Of a stretch of DNA of 64,000 nucleotides, positions 16,849 through 25,197 are shown piece by piece. Under the pieces are notes generated by a model. It did no database searches and was not told the DNA's origin. It saw only the letters and a list, made by a program, of their open reading frames with translations. The DNA is taken from NCBI GenBank assembly GCA_951828385.1, contig OX639973.1, forward strand, positions 1,364,001-1,428,000, in the 5' to 3' direction. The position numbers and the translations under genes are program-made. Numbering within the stretch: position 1 is the first letter of the stretch; each line of letters starts with the position of its first letter. The stretch is from an uncultured Poribacteria bacterium. GTDB lineage: Bacteria; Poribacteria; WGA-4E; WGA-3G.

Positions 16849-17795
16849 AAGGGGTTACTATCCATTTCTAAGTTAAGCCATTGCATCTCATCATCAGAGA
16901 GTTCAAGGCTCATTGCGCCGAGTGAGGAATCCATTTCATCTAAAGTCGCGGGACCAACAATCGGGAAAACTGGGAAAGAAATATTCAAGCAATATGCGAG
17001 AGAGACTTGAATTGGGGAATAGCCGTATTTTTCGCCTAATTTTTTTGCGCGTGCAAGCCTCTCAAAGTTTTCGTCATTGTAATAGACGCGCACCATATCT
17101 CCGTTATCAGGGTTCTCTGCTGTAAAAGCACCGCTAAAGAAGCCGCGCGCTTGCGAAGACCACGGCATCAACGGAAACTGGCTCTCCTGATGCCATGCGC
17201 GTGCGGCATCATCAACGCAGACGCATCCGCCCCACATCGGTTCCATCGGCACAGCGAGACTAATATTATTGCTGCAGGAGACAAAACCCGCAAGTCCGTT
17301 TTCACTTGCATAAGCGTTCGCATCAATGATACGTTGCGGTTGCCAGTTCGAGGCAGCAATGGCACGGATGCGTCCAGCTCCTATCTCTTCGTTCAGATAA
17401 TCAATAATCGTACGCACCGGAATGACAGGGTCATCGCGATGGAGCATGTAAAGATCGATATAATCAGTCCGGAGTCGTGCAATGCTTTCATCAAGATCGG
17501 CTTTGAGTTCTTCAGGTGAGAGACGCGGGCGTGGCACTCTACCTTGTGGGTGTCCACCTTTATCAATGAGAAAAACATCGCCTCGGTTCCCACGTTGCCG
17601 CATCCAGAGTCCTATTAACATCTCACTATCACCACCGCCATAGCCGTGTGCGGTATCAAGCGCATTCCCACCCGCTTCAAAAAATGCGTCAAGCATTTCA
17701 GTGCTATAGTCGAATTTCGTAGGCGAAAACATCATGCTGCCCAGAATCAGGTGGGAGATGTCTTTGCTGACGCCGGGAATCTTTATGTGTTTCAT
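16845..17795 (-). CDS. Aldo/keto reductase family protein
   Basis: A 316-residue NAD(P)H-dependent oxidoreductase with a TIM barrel. Catalytic tetrad residues can be seen: D and Y in ALDTAHGYGGGDSE (about 42-55), K in FLIDKGG (about 72) and H in IDLYMLHRDD (about 111). SNWQPQRI and the C-terminal VGPATLDEMDSSL (NADP-binding) are family marks. The start ATG at 17795 (MKHIKIPG) fits better than 17828. The substrate is unknown. Its stop overlaps the start of the barrel-like gene (ATGA), so the two are translationally coupled. Confidence 0.9.
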   Translation of the reverse strand: MKHIKIPGVSKDISHLILGSMMFSPTKFDYSTEMLDAFFEAGGNALDTAHGYGGGDSEMLIGLWMRQRGNRGDVFLIDKGGHPQGRVPRPRLSPEELKADLDESIARLRTDYIDLYMLHRDDPVIPVRTIIDYLNEEIGAGRIRAIAASNWQPQRIIDANAYASENGLAGFVSCSNNISLAVPMEPMWGGCVCVDDAARAWHQESQFPLMPWSSQARGFFSGAFTAENPDNGDMVRVYYNDENFERLARAKKLGEKYGYSPIQVSLAYCLNISFPVFPIVGPATLDEMDSSLGAMSLELSDDEMQWLNLEMDSNPL

Positions 17796-18187
17796 TAAAA
17801 AACAGTGTCCTTTTCTTCTTATAGGCATACGAGTCGTGCCCTTTGGAATTTATTGCGTACTCTACAGAATACATGGAAATTATAACAGACTTCTCACTTT
17901 AAAATCCACAAGAAAATATATTCATCACGGGTGCTTAGTTTCAGTTCTCCAATAATTTCGTTCTTTCATTGGTAGGCTTTTCGCTGTAGGAACGCCCTTC
18001 GCGTCATGTTCGGTAGATGGGATTTCCAAATCCTGACTGAAAACTGAAGGGTGTCACTGTTTTAAGAGTTGTAAGACCTCTCTGTGCCCGCATGCTGTCA
18101 TCGTCTTCCACGCGGCATCGCGGGCTTTTGGCGTTGCATCGCAGCCCCACCCTACAGGCGCGGTCGCTCGCGATACGACTTTTTTCT
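17796..18187. other. Gene-free intergenic region
   Basis: About 390 bases between divergent genes. It holds a small hairpin GGATTT-CC-AAATCC (about 18011-18030) and repeat-like fragments (GTAGGAACGCCC, TGACTGAAAACTGAAG) like those in other gaps. No gene is supported. Confidence 0.5.
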
Positions 18188-18216
18188 TTGACGAGTGTCC
18201 GAGTGCATGGTATCTT
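18188..18216 (+). promoter_or_regulatory. Sigma-70-type promoter of the exported-protein operon
   Basis: TTGACG (18188-18193), 17-base spacer ending TGG, TATCTT (18211-18216). Transcription would begin about 50 bases before the first small gene. Confidence 0.6.
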
Positions 18217-18273
18217 AAAGAGAGGGACACTTGTCGCCACCCGTGGAAGACATCAAAAAAGGAGTGTTAACCG

Positions 18274-18456
18274 ATGCGAAAGGACATCCACAGATGGTTC
18301 CCCATCGTTTTACTTTTACTGATGGCGACGCTCGGATATGCCATGCGCGCCAAAAACGCGACGCGGACCCTGTGTCGCCAAAGTCCCGAAATCTGTCAAC
18401 CCAAACTGATCTCCCCGCCGTGTGAATCTATCTGTCCCGATGTGGACACGAAATAA
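18274..18456 (+). CDS. Small secreted Cys-containing peptide
   Basis: A 60-residue protein. GGAG lies nine bases before the ATG and a promoter 60 bases upstream. A signal peptide MRKDIHRWFPIVLLLLMATLGYA is followed by a 37-residue mature part with four Cys (LCRQSPEICQPKLISPPCES ICPD). Four cysteines in a tiny exported protein suggest disulfides or metal binding. No family is recognised. It starts a run of exported proteins to 21120. Confidence 0.55.
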   Translation: MRKDIHRWFPIVLLLLMATLGYAMRAKNATRTLCRQSPEICQPKLISPPCESICPDVDTK

Positions 18457-18490
18457 CAGGGGCGGCCAACAACCGAAAGGAGAGAAACAG

Positions 18491-19210
18491 ATGTTTATCC
18501 GAAAATACTGGATACCGTTATCGGTGTTTATTCTCGCAATAGCGGGTGTAGGGCTTTACATGCTCGCGATACAGCCACCAAAAGAACCGATTGTGATTTA
18601 CAAGACGGTTGAGCCTGAAAAACTGACCCCCCAAGCAGCCGTTGAGGATACCTCACAGGGCGGACATTGGCACGGCGATGAATGGCATGCTGCTCCGCAT
18701 GTACCGGTGGAACAGCCACCCACTGCGCAGGTTAATGAACCTGCGACACCAGAGAGTTCGGAAGTCTCAGTTCCCGTGCCACAGTCGTCAGGCCCATTAA
18801 CGTATCACGCTGAACTGCTTGCGAGCCACCCCGTGGAAGCACTCCGCGCACAGGCAGAAGAGCGGGGGCATTGGAGTGCGCGTTGGATACCGGAGTTCCC
18901 GCCCGATGACACAGAGGCAGCGGCACTGGCGCGAAACTTGTATCTGACAATATACTATCCGAGTATCGGCCACACAACCCACCCCGAATACCTAAAAGCA
19001 ATGAGGTATAAGAGTGAGTGGAGTTGGAGATCTACTGAAGAATTAGATGCGTTGGCAGATAGACGCGAGGCGATGCATTATGAGGAGGTTTTCGCCAATA
19101 GTGAGGCGTACCAACAATATCGGGCAGAATGGGTGCGGGCGCAAGAGTTACTCAAGATAGGATGGGTGCTCGTCTCGGAAAAGTACGCTTATGCACTTAC
19201 AGCGGAATAG
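18491..19210 (+). CDS. Membrane-anchored protein with HWHGDEWH motif
   Basis: A 239-residue protein, start ATG 18491 with GAAAGGAGAG ahead. One N-terminal membrane helix (IPLSVFILAIAGVGLYMLAI) is followed by a proline-rich linker and HWHGDEWHAAPH (about residues 63-74), a His-rich motif that could bind metal. The C-terminal half (about 115-239) is charged and Trp-rich with helical spacing, SHPVEALRAQAEERGHW and EYLKAMRYKSEWSWRS. I know this motif only as part of uncharacterised proteins. It likely faces the periplasm. Confidence 0.7.
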   Translation: MFIRKYWIPLSVFILAIAGVGLYMLAIQPPKEPIVIYKTVEPEKLTPQAAVEDTSQGGHWHGDEWHAAPHVPVEQPPTAQVNEPATPESSEVSVPVPQSSGPLTYHAELLASHPVEALRAQAEERGHWSARWIPEFPPDDTEAAALARNLYLTIYYPSIGHTTHPEYLKAMRYKSEWSWRSTEELDALADRREAMHYEEVFANSEAYQQYRAEWVRAQELLKIGWVLVSEKYAYALTAE

Positions 19211-19222
19211 GAGGCTATTTTC

Positions 19223-20599
19223 ATGCGAAAAAGCATTTTTACGATTGGAATGTTCGTTATCTGTTCATCGGTTTTCTTTTTCTGTGCCGTTTCATCTGAA
19301 GCCACCCCTGACCAATTGGTAACCAACGCACTCGATGATTTGAAGTCCATGTCAGATGAAGTGATAACAAGGCGTCAGGATGTTACGGATGCGTGGTCTC
19401 TTGTAGACAAGATAAGTTCAAAATGGAGTTCGGTTTCAGATGCGAATCGCCGCAAAAGTACGATAAACTATGTAGTAGATTTGATGGGCAGTAATTTTTG
19501 GGCGATAGCGGCCAGTTTAGCGGGGCAGACAGAAGCGGCGTTCAAACTCGTCTATGAGACTTCAAGCCTTATGGATTTGTATAGTTCGACGTTGAATAAT
19601 GTTAAGTCTAAGATTGATTGGTTTTATGAGGTGACGGTTCCGTTATATAACAGTGCGCATAAGAACGCTGTGAATACTGTAAATTCGCATCATGCCAGTC
19701 AACATACCTCGCCGTCTGATGTCAACCATTTTGTGCCGAGTTGGGAAAAGAAGACGTGTCGTGATGATTTGCTGTCATTTTCGTGTCGGGGTAATCACTT
19801 CGTTTCGGGGACGTGTTCCGTGACGTTTCCTACGCCAAGTGCCGCTTACTCTACGCATCAACTTCGGTGCGGGCAAGAGACACCGCCCGCGGGCTATAGT
19901 TCACCCATTGCGGGGGATGGGATTATCTACTACACTTGTGATGAGGTTGGATATGCAAAGCATCACGTGCGTTTCTGTCAAAAATGGTTTTGGGAAGGTG
20001 ACGTACGCAAAGAACGCTGCAATCAGGGCTACCGAAATTGCCAAAATACAAAAAGAGATCACCGGAATACGTGGTGGTCCTTTAGCGGTTCTCATGATGA
20101 TAGCCTTGAATCCGGTTCTACTGGCTCTGGGCTCCATGACCCGTATGATCCCAACGGCATCCACAGTAGTACCCAAACCACACGCCCGTGTGGTGATAGC
20201 ACCTCCGCGAGTGGGGATCACAGTTTATAAGCGAGTTGTTCCTCAACAGACTCCAACGGAAATTACTGCACGGTGACGAGTTTTTATGCCTGTGATTCCC
20301 ATACGCATGTCTACCCGACACCACCGAGTAGCACACCACCGAGTAGCACACCACCGAGTAGCACACCACCGAGTAGCACACCGCCATCAGCCCCCGACCC
20401 CGCACCTGAACCACCAGAGGCGACGTGTTCAGCGGGTCATACTTATAATCCGAATTCGAGTTCAGCGGTGAATCTGCATCGGGTTCGGACGTGTCGTTAT
20501 AGTGAATGCGGTCAAACGTGGCAGCGGTGTCAGAGTTCAACGCCGATCTGCAATAAGCCCTATCGGAAACGAAACGGTTTGAAGTGTTGGGCGCAGTAG
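19223..20599 (+). pseudogene. Cys-rich secreted protein split by an in-frame TAA
   Basis: One reading frame with a signal peptide (MRKSIFTIGMFVICSSVFFFCAVSSEA written over residues 1-27), a helical region (about 30-160) and a Cys-rich half runs to TAA at 20228-20230. The same frame then continues ASCSSTDSNGNYCTV, YACDSHTHVYP, four PPSST repeats and a second Cys module ending YRKRNGLKCWAQ with TGA at 20597-20599. The text across the stop (GDHSL-stop-ASCSS) reads as one domain, so a single CAA-to-TAA change is the simplest reading. A 335-residue first part could still be made; the second part has an internal ATG/GTG but no good ribosome site. The Cys spacing, CRYSECGQTWQRC, suggests zinc or disulfide modules. 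Confidence 0.75.
20320..20379 (+). repeat. Four tandem 15-bp units encoding a Pro/Ser/Thr linker
   Basis: Four exact copies of ACCACCGAGTAGCAC encode PPSST repeats. It is a coding linker, not a CRISPR array. Confidence 0.9.
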
Positions 20600-20604
20600 C
20601 CACG

Positions 20605-21120
20605 ATGCAAACTCAAATCACTTTCAACCGACGCGCTGGTAATCTTCGGATTCCTGGCGCGTTGCTTTTCCTGGCGATCGTTGTTGTCGTGAGTGTTCCC
20701 TCGCCCTCGCCACCGATACCTGAACCATCTCCTGTCACGGAAACATCGAATTCACCGTCTCGCCTCGGCGGGCAGCCCCGCACCCCGTCGCGCACACGCT
20801 TCCAATCTCCTACATTTCAATCCCTGCACTCCGATTTCTACCGCACGATCATTGACAACGACCTCTTCCGTCCGTTGGGCTGGGCACCGTCACGTCCAAG
20901 TGAACCCTATCGCTTGCTTGGCACAATCCTGCCCACCGACAAAAACGTACCCCCACAAGCGATCCTCCAATCCACCGCTACAAATAAAACGCACATCGTC
21001 ACTACCGGTGATAAACTCGACGCAGACACCGAAGTTGTTGAGATTCAAGCCAAGCAGATCCTCTTGGAGACAGCAGGGCAGCAGAAAACTCTTCGTCTCA
21101 AGAGTGGATTCCTCCAATGA
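20605..21120 (+). CDS. GspC/PilP-like secretion accessory protein
   Basis: A 171-residue protein. One N-terminal membrane helix (ALLFLAIVVVVSV, about 20-32), a Pro/Ser-rich linker (about 33-75), then a compact domain with FYRTIIDNDLFRPLGW and YRLLGTILPTD ... AILQSTATNKTHIVTTGDKL, closing with ILLETAGQQKTLRL. This is the layout of the homology-region domain of type II secretion GspC or pilus PilP, which links inner-membrane and outer-membrane parts of the machine. No other secretion genes are in the window. It begins five bases after the stop of the preceding Cys-rich gene. Confidence 0.65.
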   Translation: MQTQITFNRRAGNLRIPGALLFLAIVVVVSVPSPSPPIPEPSPVTETSNSPSRLGGQPRTPSRTRFQSPTFQSLHSDFYRTIIDNDLFRPLGWAPSRPSEPYRLLGTILPTDKNVPPQAILQSTATNKTHIVTTGDKLDADTEVVEIQAKQILLETAGQQKTLRLKSGFLQ

Positions 21121-21138
21121 AGACCCTCCAGAAAAACA

Positions 21139-21167
21139 TTGTGGATATGTCAGAATTGTGATAGAAT
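21139..21167 (+). promoter_or_regulatory. Weak sigma-70-type promoter before the SIS gene
   Basis: TTGTGG and TAGAAT with a 17-base spacer. The -10 is good, the -35 poor. Confidence 0.35.
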
Positions 21168-21254
21168 AGATGCTGGCATCTTAGCAATATGGACACACGC
21201 ATTACATTTTATAAATTCAAAAATCAAGCGACTGAGGCTACAGCAGACAATATT

Positions 21255-22022
21255 ATGAATACTTCCCATCTAAGTTACCTACATACTGCACAAGATATTT
21301 TGAAACAGATTGAAGCGACGCAGACCGACGCGATTGCACAAGCCTCCGATATGTGTGCTGAGAGCATAGCAGAAGATGGTCTCGTCTATCTATTTGGATC
21401 GGGACACTCCCGCATGGCAGTCGAGGAGATGTTCCCTCGCTATGGCAGCTTTCCGGGGTTCTTTCCGATCGTGGAATTAGCGGTTACCTATCATAACCAA
21501 GTCGTCGGTTGCAACGGTCAACGGCAGGCACTTTTTTTGGAAAACATCTCAGGATATGCGGAAGTCATCTTACGCAATTTCAGTTTCGGTGCTCACGACT
21601 GCATGATGGTATTCTCCAATTCTGGAACGAATATCCTGCCTATCGAAATAGCGATGGGAGCAAAAACGCGAAACCTACCTGTCATCGCGGTGAGTTCTCT
21701 CGCGCACAGTCGTTCATCTACTTCAAAGCACACTTCGGGCAAACGGCTCTTTGAAATCGCGGACCTAACCATTGACAACTGCAACCCACCCGGTGATGCG
21801 GTTGTCGAAATCCCGAATCTGGCGTATCCGGTGGGCCCTACGTCGAGCATCGGCACACTCTCAATTGTCAATGCAATTAAGTGCCGAGTTGCTGAGCTGC
21901 TAACAGAACGCGGGCAACCACCTGTTGTGTTGACTGGCGCGCATTTCATCGGTCCCGAAGAATCCGCGAAGCAGATTGAACGGGCTTATGACGATTACAA
22001 AGTCCGCGTACACGGAAGTTAA
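21255..22022 (+). CDS. SIS-domain protein (UPF0309-like sugar isomerase/binding)
   Basis: A 255-residue sugar-isomerase-fold protein. The phosphosugar-binding signature appears as YLFGSGHSRMAVEE (about 42-55) and MVFSNSGTNILPIEIA (about 115-130), with VIAVSS and SSTSKHTSGKRLFEIAD after. Proteins of this type bind phosphorylated amino sugars; the UPF0309 group is often near N-acetylglucosamine genes, and a nagB is in this window (35.0 kb), though not adjacent. The start at 21255 (MNTSHL) is preferred; a start at 21189 adds 22 residues without support. Confidence 0.85.
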   Translation: MNTSHLSYLHTAQDILKQIEATQTDAIAQASDMCAESIAEDGLVYLFGSGHSRMAVEEMFPRYGSFPGFFPIVELAVTYHNQVVGCNGQRQALFLENISGYAEVILRNFSFGAHDCMMVFSNSGTNILPIEIAMGAKTRNLPVIAVSSLAHSRSSTSKHTSGKRLFEIADLTIDNCNPPGDAVVEIPNLAYPVGPTSSIGTLSIVNAIKCRVAELLTERGQPPVVLTGAHFIGPEESAKQIERAYDDYKVRVHGS

Positions 22023-22040
22023 CGCCCCGCGATTTTTACA

Positions 22041-22069
22041 TTGATTTTTCTTATGCAAACCTGTATACT
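22041..22069 (+). promoter_or_regulatory. Sigma-70-type promoter of the nadD cluster
   Basis: TTGATT (22041-22046), 17-base spacer, TATACT (22064-22069). Confidence 0.65.
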
Positions 22070-22130
22070 TTAAGAGACATAGAAAAGCACAAGGTTCACT
22101 ATATCAAGCTTGCATCTGCTGGACATTCTG

Positions 22131-22730
22131 ATGCTGAAAACAACGAAAAGAATCGCTGTGATGGGCGGGACGTTCAACCCGATTCACTATGCACATCTGC
22201 TGAGTGCTGAGCAGGTCCGGGTCGGATTGGGCTACGATAAGATCTTATTTATCCCTTCTGCCAGACCCCCGCATAAGGTCGCAGATACCGATATTATTGA
22301 ACCCGAACACCGATATCAGATGGCACTTTTGGCGATTGCAGAGAATACACATTTTGAAGTGTCACGAATAGAACTCGAACGCGCCGGTCCTTCATATACT
22401 ATTGAGACGCTGAAAGCCTTACAAAAACTTTACGGAGAGACGACCGAACTCGCATGGATCATCGGTGCAGATTCGCTCATCGAGTATAAAGTTTGGAGAG
22501 ATTTTGACGAGGTCTTGGCGCGGTGTATTATGATCGCGACAACACGTCCGAATTACGACCTGAACCGGGTGCCATTGGCGGTGCGCAAACGGGTTACGAC
22601 CTTCCCGATAACAGGTGTGGATATATCTGCGACAGCCATTCGTGAACGGATTCGGAAGGGGCTTTCAATTCGGTATCTTCTGCCTGAAACAGTTGAATCT
22701 TATATTCAGCGGTATCGGTTGTATCAGTAA
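22131..22730 (+). CDS. nadD: Nicotinate-nucleotide adenylyltransferase
   Basis: Joins nicotinate mononucleotide to ATP in NAD synthesis. About 199 residues. The nucleotidyltransferase motif GGTFNPIHYAHL (HxGH-type) is at about 12-23, PPHK near 46, and the C-terminal signature is TGVDISATAIRERIRKGLSIRYLLPETV (ISST-like, here ISAT). The start is taken at 22131; 22110 is possible. It heads nadD-yacG-yqeK-rsfS, all within 22 bases of each other. Confidence 0.95.
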   Translation: MLKTTKRIAVMGGTFNPIHYAHLLSAEQVRVGLGYDKILFIPSARPPHKVADTDIIEPEHRYQMALLAIAENTHFEVSRIELERAGPSYTIETLKALQKLYGETTELAWIIGADSLIEYKVWRDFDEVLARCIMIATTRPNYDLNRVPLAVRKRVTTFPITGVDISATAIRERIRKGLSIRYLLPETVESYIQRYRLYQ

Positions 22731-22738
22731 CTCGGAGT

Positions 22739-23032
22739 ATGCGTTTAAAAATTAAAACACCGAAGTCAGAGAATAAGGATATTGAAACCGTGGAACATAC
22801 ATGCAGCATGTGCGGAACAGTTTATGATTTTGTGTGGGAAGTCGGGACACCTTTACCCAAAAATTTCCCGTTCTGTAGTGCCCGGTGTAAGGCAGCCGAT
22901 CTCGCCAAATGGATGAATGAGGAATACACGATTAGCACCGCTTTACCGGACACGATTTTGTCTGATACTGAGCAAGAACTTCTTGCGGAGTTAGCCAAAT
23001 TAGGGATTCGCATTGATGATGAGAGAGAGTAA
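22739..23032 (+). CDS. yacG: YacG-like zinc-binding protein (DNA gyrase inhibitor family)
   Basis: A 97-residue protein with CSMCG (about 22-26) and FPFCSARCKAADLAKWMNEEY (about 42-62), the four-Cys zinc site and DLxxW-x-EEY of YacG. In E. coli YacG blocks gyrase. It differs by a longer tail (about 30 residues). It lies eight bases after nadD. Confidence 0.85.
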   Translation: MRLKIKTPKSENKDIETVEHTCSMCGTVYDFVWEVGTPLPKNFPFCSARCKAADLAKWMNEEYTISTALPDTILSDTEQELLAELAKLGIRIDDERE

Positions 23033-23053
23033 TTAGACGACGTATACGATCAG

Positions 23054-23656
23054 ATGGACACCCTACTTAAAGAACTTCGGACACACCCGAAGTCGATTGA
23101 AATTCAACAATATCTCTCAGACAAATTGAGTGCGAAACGGTTTCAACATGTACTCGCTGTACAAGAGATGGCGATTGATCTCGCGTGTATTCATAAAGCG
23201 GACGTTTGGCATGCGAACCTTGCTGCGCTTTTACATGATAGCGCGAAATGGATGCCCCCTCAAGCGTTATATAGCGCGGTACGCAGCTATGAGATTCGCC
23301 TTGACCCGATTGAAGAGGTAACCGCTTCGCTTTTGCATCCACTTATAGGTGTAAAGTTGGCTGTTGAGAAATTTGCTGTAACAGAACTTGAGGTGCTCGA
23401 AGCCATTCGCAACCACACAACCGGAAATCCGTCAATGGGGGTTATATCACAGATATTATACGTAGCGGACTTCGCGGAACCGACACGGACACATAACGCT
23501 GTTCATATCGTCCGGGAGTTAGCATACACAGACTTAGGGCGTGCTGTCCATCATGTCGCTCGCGCGAAGATTGAACACCTCCTCGATAAAGGTGTCACGA
23601 TTCATCCAAATACGCTTCATACCTACAACAGCACGTTAGAAAGCACTAACACTTAA
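23054..23656 (+). CDS. yqeK: HD-domain phosphohydrolase, YqeK type
   Basis: A 200-residue HD-superfamily protein of the kind that splits diadenosine tetraphosphate symmetrically. Metal ligands: RFQHVLAVQEMA (first His), LLHDSAKW (HD), LLHPLIG (His), NHTTG (His) and VADFAEPTR (Asp). NHTTGxPxM is typical of YqeK. It is in its usual neighbourhood between nadD and rsfS. Confidence 0.93.
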   Translation: MDTLLKELRTHPKSIEIQQYLSDKLSAKRFQHVLAVQEMAIDLACIHKADVWHANLAALLHDSAKWMPPQALYSAVRSYEIRLDPIEEVTASLLHPLIGVKLAVEKFAVTELEVLEAIRNHTTGNPSMGVISQILYVADFAEPTRTHNAVHIVRELAYTDLGRAVHHVARAKIEHLLDKGVTIHPNTLHTYNSTLESTNT

Positions 23657-23667
23657 AGGAACTTGCA

Positions 23668-24123
23668 ATGGAAAACGGAAAAAACACGTTAGATATGGTA
23701 AAAGCCGCAGCTTCAGCAGCGATAAGCCGACGCGCACAAGATGGCGTTATTCTTGATTTACGTGAACTTGATGGTTTCACGGACTTCTTCGCGATCTTCA
23801 GTGGTGTCTCGGACATCCAAGTAGAAGGTATTTCGCAAGCCGTTCTTGAGGAACTTGAAAGCAACTGGTCACAGAAACCTTGGCATCAGGAAGGCGCACG
23901 TAAAGCAGATTGGATTCTGTTAGACTACGTCGATTTTGTTGTCCATGTTTTCCTGTCCGAAAGACGTGCTTATTATAACCTCGAACGCTTGTGGGCTGAA
24001 GCCGGGCGGATTGAACTGCCGGAGCTAACGATGCCCGCACATGTGGAAGTGCAGGAAGAAGAAACAGACCCAGACGGTGTGTTGGTTTTTGGAGAACACG
24101 GGGAAAGTCCGTCGGAATTATGA
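23668..24123 (+). CDS. rsfS: Ribosomal silencing factor RsfS (Iojap family)
   Basis: A 151-residue protein that binds ribosomal protein L14 and blocks subunit joining under starvation. The fold markers are VILDLRELDGFTDFFAIFSG, EGARKADWILLDYVDFVVHVF and RAYYNLERLWAEA. A 35-residue acidic tail (EVQEEETDPDG ... SEL) is longer than usual. It ends the nadD cluster. Confidence 0.96.
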   Translation: MENGKNTLDMVKAAASAAISRRAQDGVILDLRELDGFTDFFAIFSGVSDIQVEGISQAVLEELESNWSQKPWHQEGARKADWILLDYVDFVVHVFLSERRAYYNLERLWAEAGRIELPELTMPAHVEVQEEETDPDGVLVFGEHGESPSEL

Positions 24124-24176
24124 TTGCGTTTTTGGAAAACTTAGGAACCTAAAAAAGAGGGATGGCGTAAGGTCGG

Positions 24177-24911
24177 TTAATCAACAGCGACAAGAAGGAC
24201 AGTAACGTTATCGGTGCCGCCATAATCAAGTGCTTTGCTGATGAGGTTTTCACATGCCTCTTCAATATCAGCGGCAGACAAGATAATGTCGGCAATCTCG
24301 TCGTCGTTGATAATTAGGTCATGGAGACCATCGGTACAGGCGAGGACAATATCACCCGGAACAAGTGGATAGGCATCCGCATTGACGGTAACCTCTGACC
24401 TCAAGCCGATCGCCTGTGTAATGAGGTTCCGTTTTTCATGGACGCGTCCCTCTTCGGGTGTTATTTCACCTTTTTCGACCATCTTTTGAACGATGGAATC
24501 GTCTGTCGTTATTTGTGTGAGTGTTTCATCACGTAGGACATAGAGTCTACTATCGCCAACATGAACATACGCGAGGTAACTAAAGGTAACAAAACCCGCG
24601 ATGAGGGTTGTGCCCATGCCGCGCCCTTTGCCTTGACGCTCGGTGGAAGTGTAAATACGCTGGTTTGCTGCCTCCGCAAGTTCGCTCAGAACACCGAGGC
24701 GTTTCATGGGGCCTAAGTCGCTCTGCGGAGACGCTTGGGTTTCCGCCCACCCTTGAATAACTTCAAGGGCAATGCGACTCGCGATGTCGCCGCGTTCGTG
24801 TCCACTCATACCATCAGCGATAGCAAACAGTTGAAGTTGCGTATCAAAATAGTATAAGTCTTCGTTCCTATCGCGAAGTTTACCAGTATCCGTTCTTACT
24901 GCAAATTGCAT
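24177..24911 (-). CDS. PP2C-type protein serine/threonine phosphatase
   Basis: A 244-residue metal-dependent phosphatase. Motifs: RTDTGKLRDRNEDLYY (RxxNED), FAIADGMSGHERGDIAS (normally DGMGGH; here Ser for Gly), AYVHVGDSRLYVLRD, LVPGDIVLACTDGLHDLI and DYGGTDNVTVLLVAV (GGxDN, Asp ligand). All metal-binding Asp are present. Such soluble PP2Cs usually act with a Hanks-type kinase, which is not in the window. The ATG at 24911 matches the family start; a GTG at 25004 would add 31 unrelated residues. Confidence 0.92.
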   Translation of the reverse strand: MQFAVRTDTGKLRDRNEDLYYFDTQLQLFAIADGMSGHERGDIASRIALEVIQGWAETQASPQSDLGPMKRLGVLSELAEAANQRIYTSTERQGKGRGMGTTLIAGFVTFSYLAYVHVGDSRLYVLRDETLTQITTDDSIVQKMVEKGEITPEEGRVHEKRNLITQAIGLRSEVTVNADAYPLVPGDIVLACTDGLHDLIINDDEIADIILSAADIEEACENLISKALDYGGTDNVTVLLVAVD

Positions 24912-25050
24912 TTTTTTATCGTCCGGATCGCTTGTGGTTAAGAATACAAAAGGCTTATCGCGCGCTATATTCAGGAAGGTGCCGAATTCATTCAGAGTGA
25001 CCACTTAGCTTTTTGGAAATATGACTAAAGGGTAAAACGATATAAGTTAG

Positions 25051-25182
25051 ATTTCGGTTTCAAAATTCGTATGCGATTTACACCCGCGTTGGGCACCGGA
25101 CGGAAAAACGATTACCTTCGATTCGGTTCACGAAGGTTCCCGACAAATTTATCTTGTGGACCGACCATTGTCAGTGAAGTAA
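25051..25182 (+). pseudogene. Remnant of a beta-propeller (TolB/oligogalacturonate-lyase type) protein
   Basis: A frame of about 43 codons reads [19 protein letters not shown] then SRQIYLVD and ends PLSVK-TAA. This is a propeller-blade C-terminus of the kind seen in TolB or oligogalacturonate-lyase-like proteins. No ATG and a TAG just upstream, so it is a truncated leftover. Confidence 0.6.
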
Positions 25183-25197
25183 GACCAGAGGATTCTG

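Noticed and set aside
20320-20379. Tandem direct repeats resembling a short CRISPR
   Set aside because: There are no spacers: units are contiguous 15-bp copies and they encode PPSST in frame.
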